From Archangium gephyra (GTDB lineage Bacteria > Myxococcota > Myxococcia > Myxococcales > Myxococcaceae): a DNA stretch of 64,000 nt. The position numbers and the translations under genes were made by a program. Within the stretch, counting starts at the first letter, position 1; every line of letters begins with the position of its first letter. The notes beneath the pieces were generated by a model that saw only the letters and a list, made by a program, of their open reading frames with translations, was not told where the DNA came from and did not search any database. The DNA lies in contig NZ_CP011509.1 of the NCBI RefSeq assembly GCF_001027285.1, forward strand, positions 11,060,501 to 11,124,500, in the 5' to 3' direction. Below are positions 1 through 9,625 of this stretch, one piece after another.

Positions 1-2105
1 CCGGTGTCCGCCAGGGCGCGCAGCGTGTCGAGCGCGAGGTAGGGGTTCACCGCGGAGACGCCGTAGGCGAAGAGGCACGCGAAGTGGTGCACCTCGCGGG
101 CCTCGGCCGTCTCCAGCACGAGGCCGGTGTACATGCGGATGCCGTCGCGCACGAGCCGCTGGTGCACGGCGGACACGGCCAGCAGCGCGGGGATGGCGGC
201 ATGGGCCGCGTCCACGTCCCGGTCGCTCAGCACGAGGATGTTGGAGCCCGCGTCCACCGCGTCCACGGCCGCGTTGCACAGCCGCTCCACGGCCGCTTCC
301 AGCGCGCCCTCGCCCCCGTTCACCGGGTACAGCAGGCTCAGCGGCTGCGTCTCGAAGATGCCCTCGTTGCGGATGGCGGCCAGCTTCGCCAGCTGCCCGT
401 TGGTGAGGATGGGGCCCGGCAGCGACAGCCGGTGGCATTGCTCCGGCGTCTCCTCGAAGGTGTTGCCCTCGGGCCCCAGCCCGGTGGCGAGCGTCATCAC
501 CAGCGACTCGCGGATGGGGTCGATGGGCGGGTTGGTCACCTGCGCGAAGAGCTGGTGGAAGTAGTTGAAGAGCGAGGGGGCCTGGTCACTGAGCACGGCC
601 AGGGGCGTGTCGGTGCCCATGGAGCCCACCGGCTCCTTGCCGCCCTCGGCCATGGGCCGCAGCAGCAGCCGCACGTCCTCGTCCGTGTAGCCGAAGGCGC
701 GCTGCAGCCGCCACAGCTCCTCGCCGCCCAGCCGCCGCGGCGCGGGCACGGTGGGCAGGTCATCGAAGGTGAAGACGTTGTTCTGCAGCCACCGCCGGTA
801 GGGCCAGCGCCCGGTGATGTCGCGCTTGACCTCCTCGTCCTCGAGGATGCGGCCCTCGAGCGTGTCCACCAGCAGCATGCGGCCGGGGGTGAGGCGGCCC
901 TTGCGGCGCACCTGGGAAGCGGGCACGTCGAGCACGCCCGTCTCCGAGGCGAGGATGATGCGGTCGTCCTCGGTGACGAGGTAGCGCGCGGGGCGCAGGC
1001 CGTTGCGGTCCAGCGTGGCGCCGATGAGCTGCCCGTCGGTGAAGGCGATGGCGGCCGGCCCGTCCCACGGCTCCAGCAGCGCGCTGGAGTACTCGTAGAA
1101 GGCGCGCCGCTCGTCGCTCATGAGCGTGTGGCCCTCCCACGCCTCGGGGATCATCATCATCATGGCGTGGGGCAGCGGACGGCCGCCCAGGTAGAGCAGC
1201 TCCACCATGTTGTCGAACTGGGCCGAGTCGCTCTTGCCGGGGACGATGATGGGGAAGAGGGGCTCCAGGCTGCCGCCGAACTTGGCGGACTGCAGCAGCC
1301 CGCGCCGCGCGTTCATCCAGTTGCGGTTGCCGTGCAGCGTGTTGATTTCACCGTTGTGGGCGATGTAGCGGAACGGCTGCGCCAGCTCCCAGGTGGGGAA
1401 GGTGTTGGTAGAGAAGCGCGAGTGCACCAGGCCCAGCGCGCTCACGCACTCGGGGTGCTGCAGGTCCACGTAGAAGCGCGGAAGCTGCCGGGGCAGGAGC
1501 AGGCCCTTGTAGATGAGCGTCTCGGCCGAGAAGCTGGCCACGTGGAACTGGCCGTCCGGATCCAGGGCACGCTCGCGGATGCGGCGCTCGGCGAGCTTGC
1601 GGATGCGGAACAGCTTGCGCTCGAAGGCGCTGGGCACCACGCGGCGGCGGGCGACGAAGAGCTGGCGGATGACGGGGGCGCTGTCGTGGGCCAGCTTGCC
1701 CAGGTGCGAGGGCTCCACCGGCACGTCCCGCCAGCCGAGCACGCGCTGGCCCTCGTCGGCGGTGACCTGCTCCAGGGCCGCCTCGCAGGCGATGCGTGCT
1801 TCCGCGTCCGCGGGGAGGAACACCATGGCCACGCCGTACTGGTGGCGCGGGGGCAGCGCGAAACCCAGGCGCTCGCGCTCGAAGAGGCGATGCGGGAGCT
1901 GCATGAGGATGCCGGCGCCATCTCCCGTCTCGGGGTCCCTGCCGGCCGCGGCCCGGTGGCTCAACCGGTTGAGCAGCTCCAGCGCGTCCTCGACGATGCC
2001 GCGGGATTTCTCTCCCCGGATATGGGCCACGAAGCCGACTCCACAGGCATCGTGCTCGGTGTCCGGTTCGTACAACCCATAGCGGCCCGGGCCTCGCTGC
2101 GACAT
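1..2105 (-). CDS. gltB: Glutamate synthase large subunit, 5' part (runs off the window)
   Basis: Large (alpha) chain of glutamate synthase, which makes two glutamates from glutamine and 2-oxoglutarate in ammonia assimilation. The N-terminus reads MSQRGPGRYGLYEPDTEHDA followed by CGVGF. Cys21 is the expected nucleophile of the class II glutamine amidotransferase domain, exposed after removal of a short 20-residue propeptide. Further on are the family signatures HRAAAGRDPETGDGAG, NTFPTWELAQPFRYIAHNGE and DRNGLRPARY, then the central domain. About 701 codons are present; the FMN/iron-sulphur and GXGXG parts lie outside the window. The ATG at 2105 has a strong ribosome site (GAGAGGGAG) and sits just before the catalytic Cys, so the start is secure. 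Confidence 0.95.
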   Translation of the reverse strand, partial: MSQRGPGRYGLYEPDTEHDACGVGFVAHIRGEKSRGIVEDALELLNRLSHRAAAGRDPETGDGAGILMQLPHRLFERERLGFALPPRHQYGVAMVFLPADAEARIACEAALEQVTADEGQRVLGWRDVPVEPSHLGKLAHDSAPVIRQLFVARRRVVPSAFERKLFRIRKLAERRIRERALDPDGQFHVASFSAETLIYKGLLLPRQLPRFYVDLQHPECVSALGLVHSRFSTNTFPTWELAQPFRYIAHNGEINTLHGNRNWMNARRGLLQSAKFGGSLEPLFPIIVPGKSDSAQFDNMVELLYLGGRPLPHAMMMMIPEAWEGHTLMSDERRAFYEYSSALLEPWDGPAAIAFTDGQLIGATLDRNGLRPARYLVTEDDRIILASETGVLDVPASQVRRKGRLTPGRMLLVDTLEGRILEDEEVKRDITGRWPYRRWLQNNVFTFDDLPTVPAPRRLGGEELWRLQRAFGYTDEDVRLLLRPMAEGGKEPVGSMGTDTPLAVLSDQAPSLFNYFHQLFAQVTNPPIDPIRESLVMTLATGLGPEGNTFEETPEQCHRLSLPGPILTNGQLAKLAAIRNEGIFETQPLSLLYPVNGGEGALEAAVERLCNAAVDAVDAGSNILVLSDRDVDAAHAAIPALLAVSAVHQRLVRDGIRMYTGLVLETAEAREVHHFACLFAYGVSAVNPYLALDTLRALADT

Positions 2106-2145
2106 CGGCACTCCCTCTCGGCGGGTGAATCCCGTTGACGCGGAG

Positions 2146-2174
2146 AGTCTAGTGCACTGCGTCAGCCCGTGTAA
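2146..2174 (-). promoter_or_regulatory. Possible gltB promoter
   Basis: On the minus strand, TTACAC and TAGACT are separated by 17 bases and lie about 40 bases upstream of the gltB ATG. The -10 hexamer is a fair match to TATAAT but the -35 match is poor, so this is only a candidate. Confidence 0.3.
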
Positions 2175-2229
2175 GCACGCAAGAAAGATTCAGAACGTCC
2201 GCAAGTGCCCGGGGCTTTCAGGGGAGCGG

Positions 2230-2246
2230 GGGCCCGGTGGGGGCCC
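2230..2246 (-). terminator. GC hairpin directly after a stop codon
   Basis: GGGCCC, a 5-base loop, then GGGCCC again (self-complementary arms) directly follows the stop codon of the hybrid kinase gene. There is no T-tract, so it would be a weak or Rho-assisted terminator at best. Confidence 0.3.
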
Positions 2247-4163
2247 TCACGGCAGCATGAGGGCTTCCAGGGGGACGCGCTCCGGGCAGGAGGCGGGCTC
2301 CTCGGTGCGCCCCCGCTCTCCCGCCCCCCCGAGCGTGGCGCGCACGGCGGCGAGCAGCTCCTGCTCCCGGTAGGGCCGCGAGCACTGGGAGTGCTCCGGG
2401 TGGGCCCAGGCGGGCCGCGAGGCCCCGGCCAGGACGATGGGGATGGGCCGGGCGCGCGGCAGCTCGGCGAAGGCGGACAGGAAGAGGCCCAGCTGCGTGG
2501 GCGGAGCGCCCTCGGACAGCAGCACCAGGTCCACCGGCAGGGAGGAGGCGCGGCGCAGCGAGTCCACCCCTCCGTGCGCGGTGAGCACCTCGAAGCCCTC
2601 GGAGCGCAGCACGCGCTCGGCGGTGAGCTCCTGCACCGGATCCTCGTCCAGCAGCAGCACCCGGCGCGGCAGGCGGCGCACCTCGTTGGCGGACATGCGC
2701 GGCAGGCCCAGGGTGAAGGTGGAGCCGTGGCCCTCGGCGCTGGACATGGACAGCGCGCCCTGGTGCAGCTGGGCGATGGAGTGGCTGATGAAGAGCCCCA
2801 GCCCCAACCCGCCGAAGTGACGGTGCGGGGAGTTGCCCGCCCGGGAGAAGCGCTGGAAGAGGCGCGCCTGGTCCTGCGAGGGGACGCCGATGCCCCGGTC
2901 CCTCACGTGCAGGCGTGCCTCCCCGTGCAGCGCCTCCACCTCCACGGAGATGGGCTCGCCCTTGGGGCTGTACTTGTCCGCGTTCTCCAGCAGGTTGACG
3001 AGCACCTGCTCCAACCGCTCCCGGTCCGCCTGCACCCAGAGGTGCTCACGCGGCACCGCCAGGCTGAAGGGGCGATCCAGGCTGTGCCGGAACTGATCCA
3101 CGACTTCCGCCACCAGGTGGCCCAGTTCCAGCGGCGCGAGCTGCAGTGACAATTGGCGCTCCTCCAGCCTCGAGACATCCAACAACTCGTTCACCAGCCG
3201 CTCCAGCCGCTCCACCTGCCGCTTGGACTTGGTGACGCAGGACGGGTCCACGCGCTGTCCCTGGGCGAGGTTGCGCTCCATGAAGCGCAGCGAGAGCTTG
3301 AGGGGCGTGAGGGGCGTCTTCAGCTCGTGCGACGCGATGGACATGAACTCCTCGCGCACGCGCAGGGCGGCCTGGGCCTCGCGCAGCAGGCGGGCGTTCT
3401 CCACCGTCACCGCCACCTGCCCGGCGGCCGCGCTCCACAGGTCCAGCTCGCGCAGGGAGAAGGAGGTGCCCTGCTCCTTGTAGAGGACGAGCAGCCCCAG
3501 CGCGCGCTTCTGGGACAGCAGCGGCACCGCGGCGAAGATGGAGCCCACCGCGTCGCCGTAGCCGCGCTGGACGCCAATCTGGGGCTGACGGGTGATGAGG
3601 GCCGCCTCGAAGGAGTCGGCATGGTCCTCGAGGGCGTCCTCGGGCGAGTCGGCGCTGGCCAGGTCGGACACGGCCACGCGGCGCAGGGGCTGGCCCTCCT
3701 CGGCCAGGTACACCTCGGCGCGGCGCACCTGGGCGCAGCGCACCACGGCCAGCACCGCGGCCTTGCACACGCTGTCCACGTCCAGCGTCTCGCCCACCTC
3801 GCGGGCGATCTCCTGGAGGGCCTGGGCGAAGGCCACGTCGTCATCGGCGCCGGAGGGCTCGAAGAGGAGCCAGGCGCCGGGGGTGGCACCCGGGCCGGAG
3901 GGGCGCACGCGGATGCGCACCTGCTTGAGACTGGAGGTGATGGCATGGCCCGAGTGGGCGCGGCCCTCGCGCAGGGCGCGCTCGAGCGCATCACGGCCCC
4001 AGCCGCCCTCGAGGGCCGAGAGCACCGGGTCTCCCACCTGGAGGACCATGCCCGTCTTGGCGCCGAAGTCCGGCTCCAACCATTCCACTCGTAGATCCGG
4101 CCCGAGCCGAGCCACGGCCTGGGGGACGCACGCGAGGATGTCCTGGAAATCGGAAGGCAGCAT
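2247..4163 (-). CDS. GAF-domain hybrid histidine kinase with degenerate C-terminal receiver
   Basis: Soluble sensor kinase of 638 residues; no membrane segment is visible. Order: a short N-terminal PAS-like region (about 1-105), a GAF domain (about 112-258), a HisKA dimerisation/phosphoacceptor domain with [16 protein letters not shown] (phospho-His279), and a HATPase domain (about 376-487) with N box [10 protein letters not shown]1 DRGIGV and G2 GLGLGLFIS, all intact. A receiver-like domain follows (about 499-615). It keeps the acidic pocket (LLLDEDP), but the phosphoacceptor position carries Ser550 ([11 protein letters not shown]) and the usual KP pair reads SRPYRE, so it probably cannot be phosphorylated in the normal way. 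No partner response regulator is adjacent; it stands alone between gltB and queF. The ligand of the GAF domain is unknown. Confidence 0.88.
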   Translation of the reverse strand: MLPSDFQDILACVPQAVARLGPDLRVEWLEPDFGAKTGMVLQVGDPVLSALEGGWGRDALERALREGRAHSGHAITSSLKQVRIRVRPSGPGATPGAWLLFEPSGADDDVAFAQALQEIAREVGETLDVDSVCKAAVLAVVRCAQVRRAEVYLAEEGQPLRRVAVSDLASADSPEDALEDHADSFEAALITRQPQIGVQRGYGDAVGSIFAAVPLLSQKRALGLLVLYKEQGTSFSLRELDLWSAAAGQVAVTVENARLLREAQAALRVREEFMSIASHELKTPLTPLKLSLRFMERNLAQGQRVDPSCVTKSKRQVERLERLVNELLDVSRLEERQLSLQLAPLELGHLVAEVVDQFRHSLDRPFSLAVPREHLWVQADRERLEQVLVNLLENADKYSPKGEPISVEVEALHGEARLHVRDRGIGVPSQDQARLFQRFSRAGNSPHRHFGGLGLGLFISHSIAQLHQGALSMSSAEGHGSTFTLGLPRMSANEVRRLPRRVLLLDEDPVQELTAERVLRSEGFEVLTAHGGVDSLRRASSLPVDLVLLSEGAPPTQLGLFLSAFAELPRARPIPIVLAGASRPAWAHPEHSQCSRPYREQELLAAVRATLGGAGERGRTEEPASCPERVPLEALMLP

Positions 4164-4344
4164 GCGGGGCGAGGATCTGAGTTACGCCCACGTCACCGGA
4201 GACACAAGATGGCCCGGCCCCGGCTGCTCCCCCCTGGACAGAGGGGACGTTGGGGGCCGGACAGCAGGGGGGCCTGGCAGGCAGGGGGGCGTTCGCCACA
4301 GGGAGGCTGAAATCGTCCGGGTGTGTGCTAGACGACACCCCGCC

Positions 4345-4749
4345 ATGTCTTCCAAGCCGACCAAGGAACTGAAGACCTTCCCCAACCCCGCCGCGGATCG
4401 CGACTACGAGATCGCGTTCGACGTGCCGGAGTTCACGTGCCTCTGCCCGCTGACGGGGCAGCCGGACTTCGCGAAGTTCAAGATCCGCTACGTGCCGGAC
4501 GAGCTGTGCGTGGAGCTGAAGAGCCTGAAGCTCTACATGTGGTCGTACCGGGACGAGGGGGCCTTCCACGAGAAGGTGACCAACACGATCGCCGACGACA
4601 TCGTGCGCGCCATCCAGCCGCGCAAGCTGACGGTGGAAGGCGACTTCTTCGTGCGCGGTGGCATCGGCACGCTGGTGACGGTGACGCACGAGAAGAAGGG
4701 CCAGGGCGCGAAGCCGGCGAAGAAGAGCGCCCCCGCGCGCCGCAAGTAG
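4345..4749 (+). CDS. queF: NADPH-dependent 7-cyano-7-deazaguanine reductase QueF (type I)
   Basis: Reduces preQ0 to preQ1 with NADPH, the last free-nucleobase step of queuosine biosynthesis. The 134-residue length fits the short type I enzymes. The catalytic cysteine is Cys34 in [13 protein letters not shown], followed by Asp41. The QueF motif [20 protein letters not shown] lies at 57-76 and provides substrate contacts. The C-terminal 20 residues are a basic Lys/Ala/Pro tail outside the fold. An in-frame extension upstream exists, but family alignment puts the start at the ATG at 4345. queA, which acts later in the same pathway, lies 14 kb away at 18613. I see no preQ1 riboswitch-like leader. 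Confidence 0.93.
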   Translation: MSSKPTKELKTFPNPAADRDYEIAFDVPEFTCLCPLTGQPDFAKFKIRYVPDELCVELKSLKLYMWSYRDEGAFHEKVTNTIADDIVRAIQPRKLTVEGDFFVRGGIGTLVTVTHEKKGQGAKPAKKSAPARRK

Positions 4750-4750
4750 T

Positions 4751-4780
4751 CCCAAGCACCCCCAAGCACCCCCAAGCACC
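4751..4780. repeat. Three tandem copies of a 10-bp unit
   Basis: The unit CCCAAGCACC occurs three times back to back, directly after the queF stop codon and abutting a REP-like element. Confidence 0.8.
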
Positions 4781-4816
4781 CCTCTCCCCCCGGGAGAGGG
4801 ACGGGGTGAGGGTATC
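4781..4816 (+). repeat. REP-like palindromic element, copy 1
   Basis: CTCTCCC / GGGAGAGGG stem followed by ACGGGGTGAGGGTATC. It lies between the convergent ends of queF and the small membrane-protein gene. Other copies are at 6549, 33115, 42425, 53431, 54901 and 55000. Confidence 0.8.
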
Positions 4817-4844
4817 GGGCTCCCCGGGTTGCCCCGTGGGGACC

Positions 4845-5060
4845 CTACTGCGAGTCCCCCATCTTCGACTCCAGGTCGCTCGCCCGCTGGTCCGCATCCG
4901 ACTCGATGCGGCTGGCGGCGCCGCGGACGTTGTCGAGCTGCCTCTTCGCCTGACTGGTTTCCCCTTCCGGATCGGCGTCACGCGGGGCGTTGCTGAGCGC
5001 GTAGTACGCGACGCCCGCGGTGATGGCGATGGCGAGGATGGCGGTGATCATCTTGCCCAT
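4845..5060 (-). CDS. Small single-span membrane protein
   Basis: 71 residues. One hydrophobic segment (about residues 4-22, ITAILAIAITAGVAYYAL) is followed by a charged, probably helical tail rich in Asp, Glu, Arg and Gln that could form a coiled coil. No known family is recognised. It starts 27 bases after the stop of the Ser/Thr kinase gene on the same strand and is probably co-transcribed with it. The kinase also ends in a membrane segment, so a membrane-associated partner or modulator is possible, but that is inference from position only. Confidence 0.6.
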   Translation of the reverse strand: MGKMITAILAIAITAGVAYYALSNAPRDADPEGETSQAKRQLDNVRGAASRIESDADQRASDLESKMGDSQ

Positions 5061-5087
5061 GACTGAGGTGCTCCCGGGTGCGAGCGC

Positions 5088-6185
<1,098 letters not shown>

Positions 6186-6314
6186 GGACCGGAGGCTACC
6201 GATTTGCCCGCGAGGCGTCGACACGCCCGGAGTGCAGACAGCCGGGCGGTAGAAATCCCTGTTCACGGGAGAGCAGAGCCTCCCACATCCCTCTCCCGCT
6301 ACGCTGCGCGCGCC

Positions 6315-6515
6315 ATGAAGAAGACCCTCTTCCTCCTTCCCGCTGTCCTGATGCTGCTGCCCGGCTGCTTCGTCATCCGCGACACCCGGTACATCCCCAA
6401 GACGAAGAAGTCCGAGATGAAGTCCCGCCCCGACTGCCACCCCAGCCAGTACTGGGATGGCGAGCAGTGCCGCCACAAGGGCAAGGGCAAGGGCGCGCGC
6501 AAGCACGACGACTGA
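6315..6515 (+). CDS. Small Cys-containing lipoprotein
   Basis: 66 residues. A signal peptide MKKTLFLLPAVLMLLPGC ends in a lipobox with Cys18 as the lipidation site, so it is predicted to be membrane-anchored. The short mature part has two cysteines in CHPSQYWDGEQC and ends in a basic KGKGKGARKHDD tail. Similar very small lipoproteins with a C-P-x-Q-Y-W-D-G-x-x-C core are, as I recall, common in myxobacteria, but no function is known. Confidence 0.75.
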   Translation: MKKTLFLLPAVLMLLPGCFVIRDTRYIPKTKKSEMKSRPDCHPSQYWDGEQCRHKGKGKGARKHDD

Positions 6516-6530
6516 CGCGCGGCCACACGG

Positions 6531-7700
6531 ATGGGCTCCCCGGCACGAGATACCCTCACCCCGGCCCTCTCCCGAGGGAAGGGGGAGGGGCCGTCCACGG
6601 GGGGGCTGTCCGCGGAGACGCACGGGCAGTGGATCACCCTGCTCGACGGGGGCGCCGAGGCCTACCCGCGCATGCTCGCGGCCATCGCCTCGGCCACCCG
6701 GCGCGTCCACCTGGAGGTCTACGCCTTCGAGCACGCGGGCGTGGGCACCCGCTTCATCGAGGCCCTCCTCGCCGCCGCTCGCCGGGGCGTGGAGGTGAAG
6801 GTCATCGTCGATGGCTGGGGCTCCATTGGCGAGAGCCGCGCGCTGGCGGACAGGCTGCGTCCGGCCGGCATCAAGGTCCGCGTCCACAACCCCCTCACCG
6901 CCGTGCTCCTGCTGGGCCGCCTCTGGCGCAACCACCGCAAGATCCTGCTCGTGGATGACACGGTGGCCTTCCTCGGCGGCATCAACATCGGGGACCACTA
7001 CGCCGCGGCGGAAGGCAGGCCGGGGTGGGCGGACCTCGCGGTGGAGCTGAGGGGCAGCATCTGCGCGCAATTGGGGGCGCGGCTCAACGCGGGGGCCTCC
7101 GCGCTGGAGGCGGGCCCGGTGCGCCTCCTCCTGTCCGGCTTTGGCGGCGGGTGGCGCCTGCGCGCGCGCTACCTGGAGGCGCTGAAGCAGGCCCGGCACG
7201 AGGTGGTGCTGGCCCACGCGTACTTCCTGCCGGACCGGGGCTTCGTGCGCGCCCTCACCCGCGCGGCGAAGCGAGGGGTGAAGGTGCACCTGTTGCTGGC
7301 CGGCCGCAGCGACGTCCCCTTCGCCCGCGCGGCCACCATGCGCCTGTACCGCACCCTGCTGCGCGCGGGCGTGCACATCCACGAGTGGACGGAGACCACC
7401 CTGCACGCCAAGGCCGCGGTGGTGGACGGCCAGCGCCTGCTGGTGGGCAGCTTCAACCTGGACCCCCTCTCCCTGGTGAACCTGGAGACGCTGGTGGAGG
7501 TGGCGGACGAGGGCGTGGCCGGACAGGCCACCCGCTGGGTGCTGAGGCACGTGAGCGGAGCGAAGCCGGTGGCCCTGGAGGACTGCGCGCGCTCGGGCCC
7601 GCAGCGCTGGCTGCTGGACGTGGTGGGGCTGGCGGTGGCGCGCTTCGCCGAGCGCGTCGCCAGCTTCATCGGCTCGCGGCGCATGCGCCGCCGGGGCTGA
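6531..7700 (+). CDS. Phospholipase D-like, cardiolipin-synthase-type enzyme
   Basis: 389 residues with two HKD motifs: NHRKILLVDDTVAFLGGINI in the first half and LHAKAAVVDGQRLLVGSFNL in the second. This is the arrangement of bacterial ClsA/ClsB phosphatidyltransferases, which join two phosphatidyl units into cardiolipin. There is no N-terminal membrane hairpin, which resembles ClsB rather than ClsA. The start is unusual: the first 25 codons after the ATG at 6531 lie inside a REP-like element, and no ribosome site precedes that ATG. Homology begins near GQWITLLDGG. A later non-ATG start (for example the CTG near 6606) cannot be excluded. Confidence 0.85.
   Translation: MGSPARDTLTPALSRGKGEGPSTGGLSAETHGQWITLLDGGAEAYPRMLAAIASATRRVHLEVYAFEHAGVGTRFIEALLAAARRGVEVKVIVDGWGSIGESRALADRLRPAGIKVRVHNPLTAVLLLGRLWRNHRKILLVDDTVAFLGGINIGDHYAAAEGRPGWADLAVELRGSICAQLGARLNAGASALEAGPVRLLLSGFGGGWRLRARYLEALKQARHEVVLAHAYFLPDRGFVRALTRAAKRGVKVHLLLAGRSDVPFARAATMRLYRTLLRAGVHIHEWTETTLHAKAAVVDGQRLLVGSFNLDPLSLVNLETLVEVADEGVAGQATRWVLRHVSGAKPVALEDCARSGPQRWLLDVVGLAVARFAERVASFIGSRRMRRRG
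6549..6586 (-). repeat. REP-like palindromic element, copy 2, overlapping a coding start
   Basis: GATACCCTCACCCCGGCCC followed by CTCTCCC and an imperfect GGGA arm. It overlaps the annotated 5' end of the PLD/cls-like gene, where it is read as DTLTPALSRGKGEG, a peptide that has no place in the PLD family. Confidence 0.75.
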
Positions 7701-7703
7701 CGC

Positions 7704-8069
7704 TCAGGCCCTGCCCGCCACGCCCGAGGCCCGGGCCACCGCGTCCAACAGTTGCTCCAGCCGGAAGGGCTTCTTCAGGAAGGCCTGCCAGTGACGCGGC
7801 TCCGAGGCGCGTGGGGAGGTCTCGCTCATGAGGACGACGGGCACCCCATCCAGTCCGGGCGTCCTGCGCATCTCCTCGAGCGCCTGCATGCCGGAGAGGA
7901 TGGGCATCATCACGTCCATCACGACGACGTCCGGGCGGTGCGCGCGCAGGCTCTGCAGGGCATCCCGTCCGTTGCCGCAGACGGACACCTCGTAGCCCTC
8001 GTCCCGCAGCACGTCCGCCACCACCTGCTGCACGTCGAACTCGTCCTCGACGACCAGGATGGTCCTCAT
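7704..8069 (-). CDS. Stand-alone CheY-like receiver protein
   Basis: 121 residues forming a single receiver domain with no output domain. The acidic pair is in VVEDE, the phosphoacceptor is Asp52 in VVVMDVMMP, and the conserved lysine is in FLKKPF. It is the third gene of a three-gene operon: its ATG overlaps the stop of the KaiC-like gene by four bases (ATGA). It is the natural phosphorylation target of the histidine kinase encoded first in the operon (inference). Output must be by protein contact, plausibly with the KaiC-like ATPase. Confidence 0.9.
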   Translation of the reverse strand: MRTILVVEDEFDVQQVVADVLRDEGYEVSVCGNGRDALQSLRAHRPDVVVMDVMMPILSGMQALEEMRRTPGLDGVPVVLMSETSPRASEPRHWQAFLKKPFRLEQLLDAVARASGVAGRA

Positions 8070-9625
8070 CGCCCCCTCCCACGCCCGAGCACCCGCTTGA
8101 GCACTCCCGCCTTCGCCTTCTTCTTGGGCGCCTCCGCCTTCTTCCTGCCGTTGCGGATGCGCCCGTGGCCGCTGAGGATGGCCTCCGCGCTCGCGAAGGA
8201 GTCGGCCACGTCGATGCCGTCGCGGGAGATGCGGAACTCGCGCAGCGAGGTGTCGTAGCGGCTCTCGCGCATCTTCATGATGGAGAGCAGCCGGTAGATT
8301 TGCGAGCGCAGCTCCACGTAGCGCAGCAACAACACCGTCTCCACCACGTTGGCGAGCTCCGGGGTGGGCAGGTTCAGCTCGGGCTGGAAGAGCTCCAGCT
8401 CGTCCGTCATGACGGTGGTCACGTCCTGCATGCGCAGCTGGTTGGTGAGCGCCGAGAGGAAGCGGGGGATGCGGTCCGGGTACACCGCCGCCGCGCGGAA
8501 GCCCTCGGCGCCGTCGATGAACAGGCGCTGGCGCTCCTTCTTCTTGCCCTCCCGCAGCCGTTCCAGGAGCTGCTCGGCCAGCGAGTCCATGAAGTGCTCC
8601 AGCGGTGGCTGCCAGACCAGGTCGATGAGGCCTTTCTTCACGTACCGCTCCAGCGGCAGGCCCACGTCCTCGGCCTTCTCGATGAGGCGGGGGGGCGGCT
8701 CGTAGAAGCCGAAGTAGGTGCCGCGCTGGCCTTGACGGGCCCCCTCCACCAGGAAGGAGAGCCCCAGCAACGTCTTTCCCGTCCCTGGCGCGCCGATCAG
8801 CGCGGTGGTGGAGCCCGAGGGCAGACCCCCGTCGAGCATCTCGTCCAACCGCTTCAGGCCGAAGCCCATCCGGACGCGCTGCTCGCCCGCCTGCTCGGGC
8901 GGCTTGGCGAACTGGATCTCCGTGCGCGGGTGGATGACCAGCCCCTCGCCGGTGATCTCCACCTCGTGGCGGCCGCGGAGGTAGTCACTGCCGCGGAACT
9001 TGTGCACCGTCAGCTCGCGCACCGCGCGGGGGCCGATGAGCTTGTCGGACAGCTCGATGACACCGTCCACCACGGCGTTCTCCACGTGCGTGCGCTCGCG
9101 CACGTTGGAGACCAGCAGCGTGGTGCAGCCCAGCAGGTTGGTGAAGGCTTGCAGGCCGTGCACGAACTCCCGGTAGGCCTGGGGCGAGGTGGCGAACTGC
9201 TCCGCGCTCTCCATGCCGTCGATGACGAAGAAGGTGGCCTGGCGCTCGCGCAGCGTGCGGCGGATGAGCTCCATCAGCCCGGAGAAGCCCTCCTCGCGCA
9301 CCTGCTGGTAGCCACTGATGTAGTAGAGCCGATCGGGGATGAACTCCGGCTTGAAGAAGCTCAGCGTGGAGAGGTGCGAGATCATCTTCGCGTGCGACTC
9401 GATGAGCAGCGTCATGTAGACGCAGCGCCCCTCCTGCTTCTGGATGTGGTTGCAGCACAGCTGGTTGGCCAGGATGGTCTTCCCGCTGCCCGGAGGCCCC
9501 ATCAAGGCGTAGATGCCGCCGTGCTTGAGCCCTCCCTTGAGGATGAAGTCCAACCTGGGGATGCCGCTCTGGATGCGGGCGTCCCGCGCCGTGCTCTCCG
9601 TGTTCTTTGTCTCGGACTCACTCAT
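8066..9625 (-). CDS. KaiC-like double RecA-fold ATPase
   Basis: 519 residues with two tandem KaiC/RecA-type ATPase domains. Walker A motifs are GPPGSGKT (43-50) and GAPGTGKT (278-285); matching hydrophobic Walker B strands are TFFVIDG and RLFIDGAEG. The C-terminal 50 residues form a Lys/Arg-rich tail. KaiC-like proteins without KaiA/KaiB are common in non-cyanobacteria and are thought to act as ATP-driven signalling hubs, not clocks. The ATG at 9625 is preferred over one at 9637 because it has GAGGAGGGG at proper spacing. It overlaps the kinase stop codon by eight bases, indicating translational coupling. Confidence 0.88.
   Translation of the reverse strand: MSESETKNTESTARDARIQSGIPRLDFILKGGLKHGGIYALMGPPGSGKTILANQLCCNHIQKQEGRCVYMTLLIESHAKMISHLSTLSFFKPEFIPDRLYYISGYQQVREEGFSGLMELIRRTLRERQATFFVIDGMESAEQFATSPQAYREFVHGLQAFTNLLGCTTLLVSNVRERTHVENAVVDGVIELSDKLIGPRAVRELTVHKFRGSDYLRGRHEVEITGEGLVIHPRTEIQFAKPPEQAGEQRVRMGFGLKRLDEMLDGGLPSGSTTALIGAPGTGKTLLGLSFLVEGARQGQRGTYFGFYEPPPRLIEKAEDVGLPLERYVKKGLIDLVWQPPLEHFMDSLAEQLLERLREGKKKERQRLFIDGAEGFRAAAVYPDRIPRFLSALTNQLRMQDVTTVMTDELELFQPELNLPTPELANVVETVLLLRYVELRSQIYRLLSIMKMRESRYDTSLREFRISRDGIDVADSFASAEAILSGHGRIRNGRKKAEAPKKKAKAGVLKRVLGRGRGR

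Noticed and set aside
84-2138. A long plus-strand frame opposite gltB
   Set aside because: Shadow frame; the minus-strand translation is glutamate synthase with its catalytic Cys and family motifs.
4164-4344. A possible preQ1 riboswitch before queF
   Set aside because: No AT-rich aptamer-like tail or pseudoknot pattern is visible; the spacer is GC-rich and the gene seems to have a very short leader.
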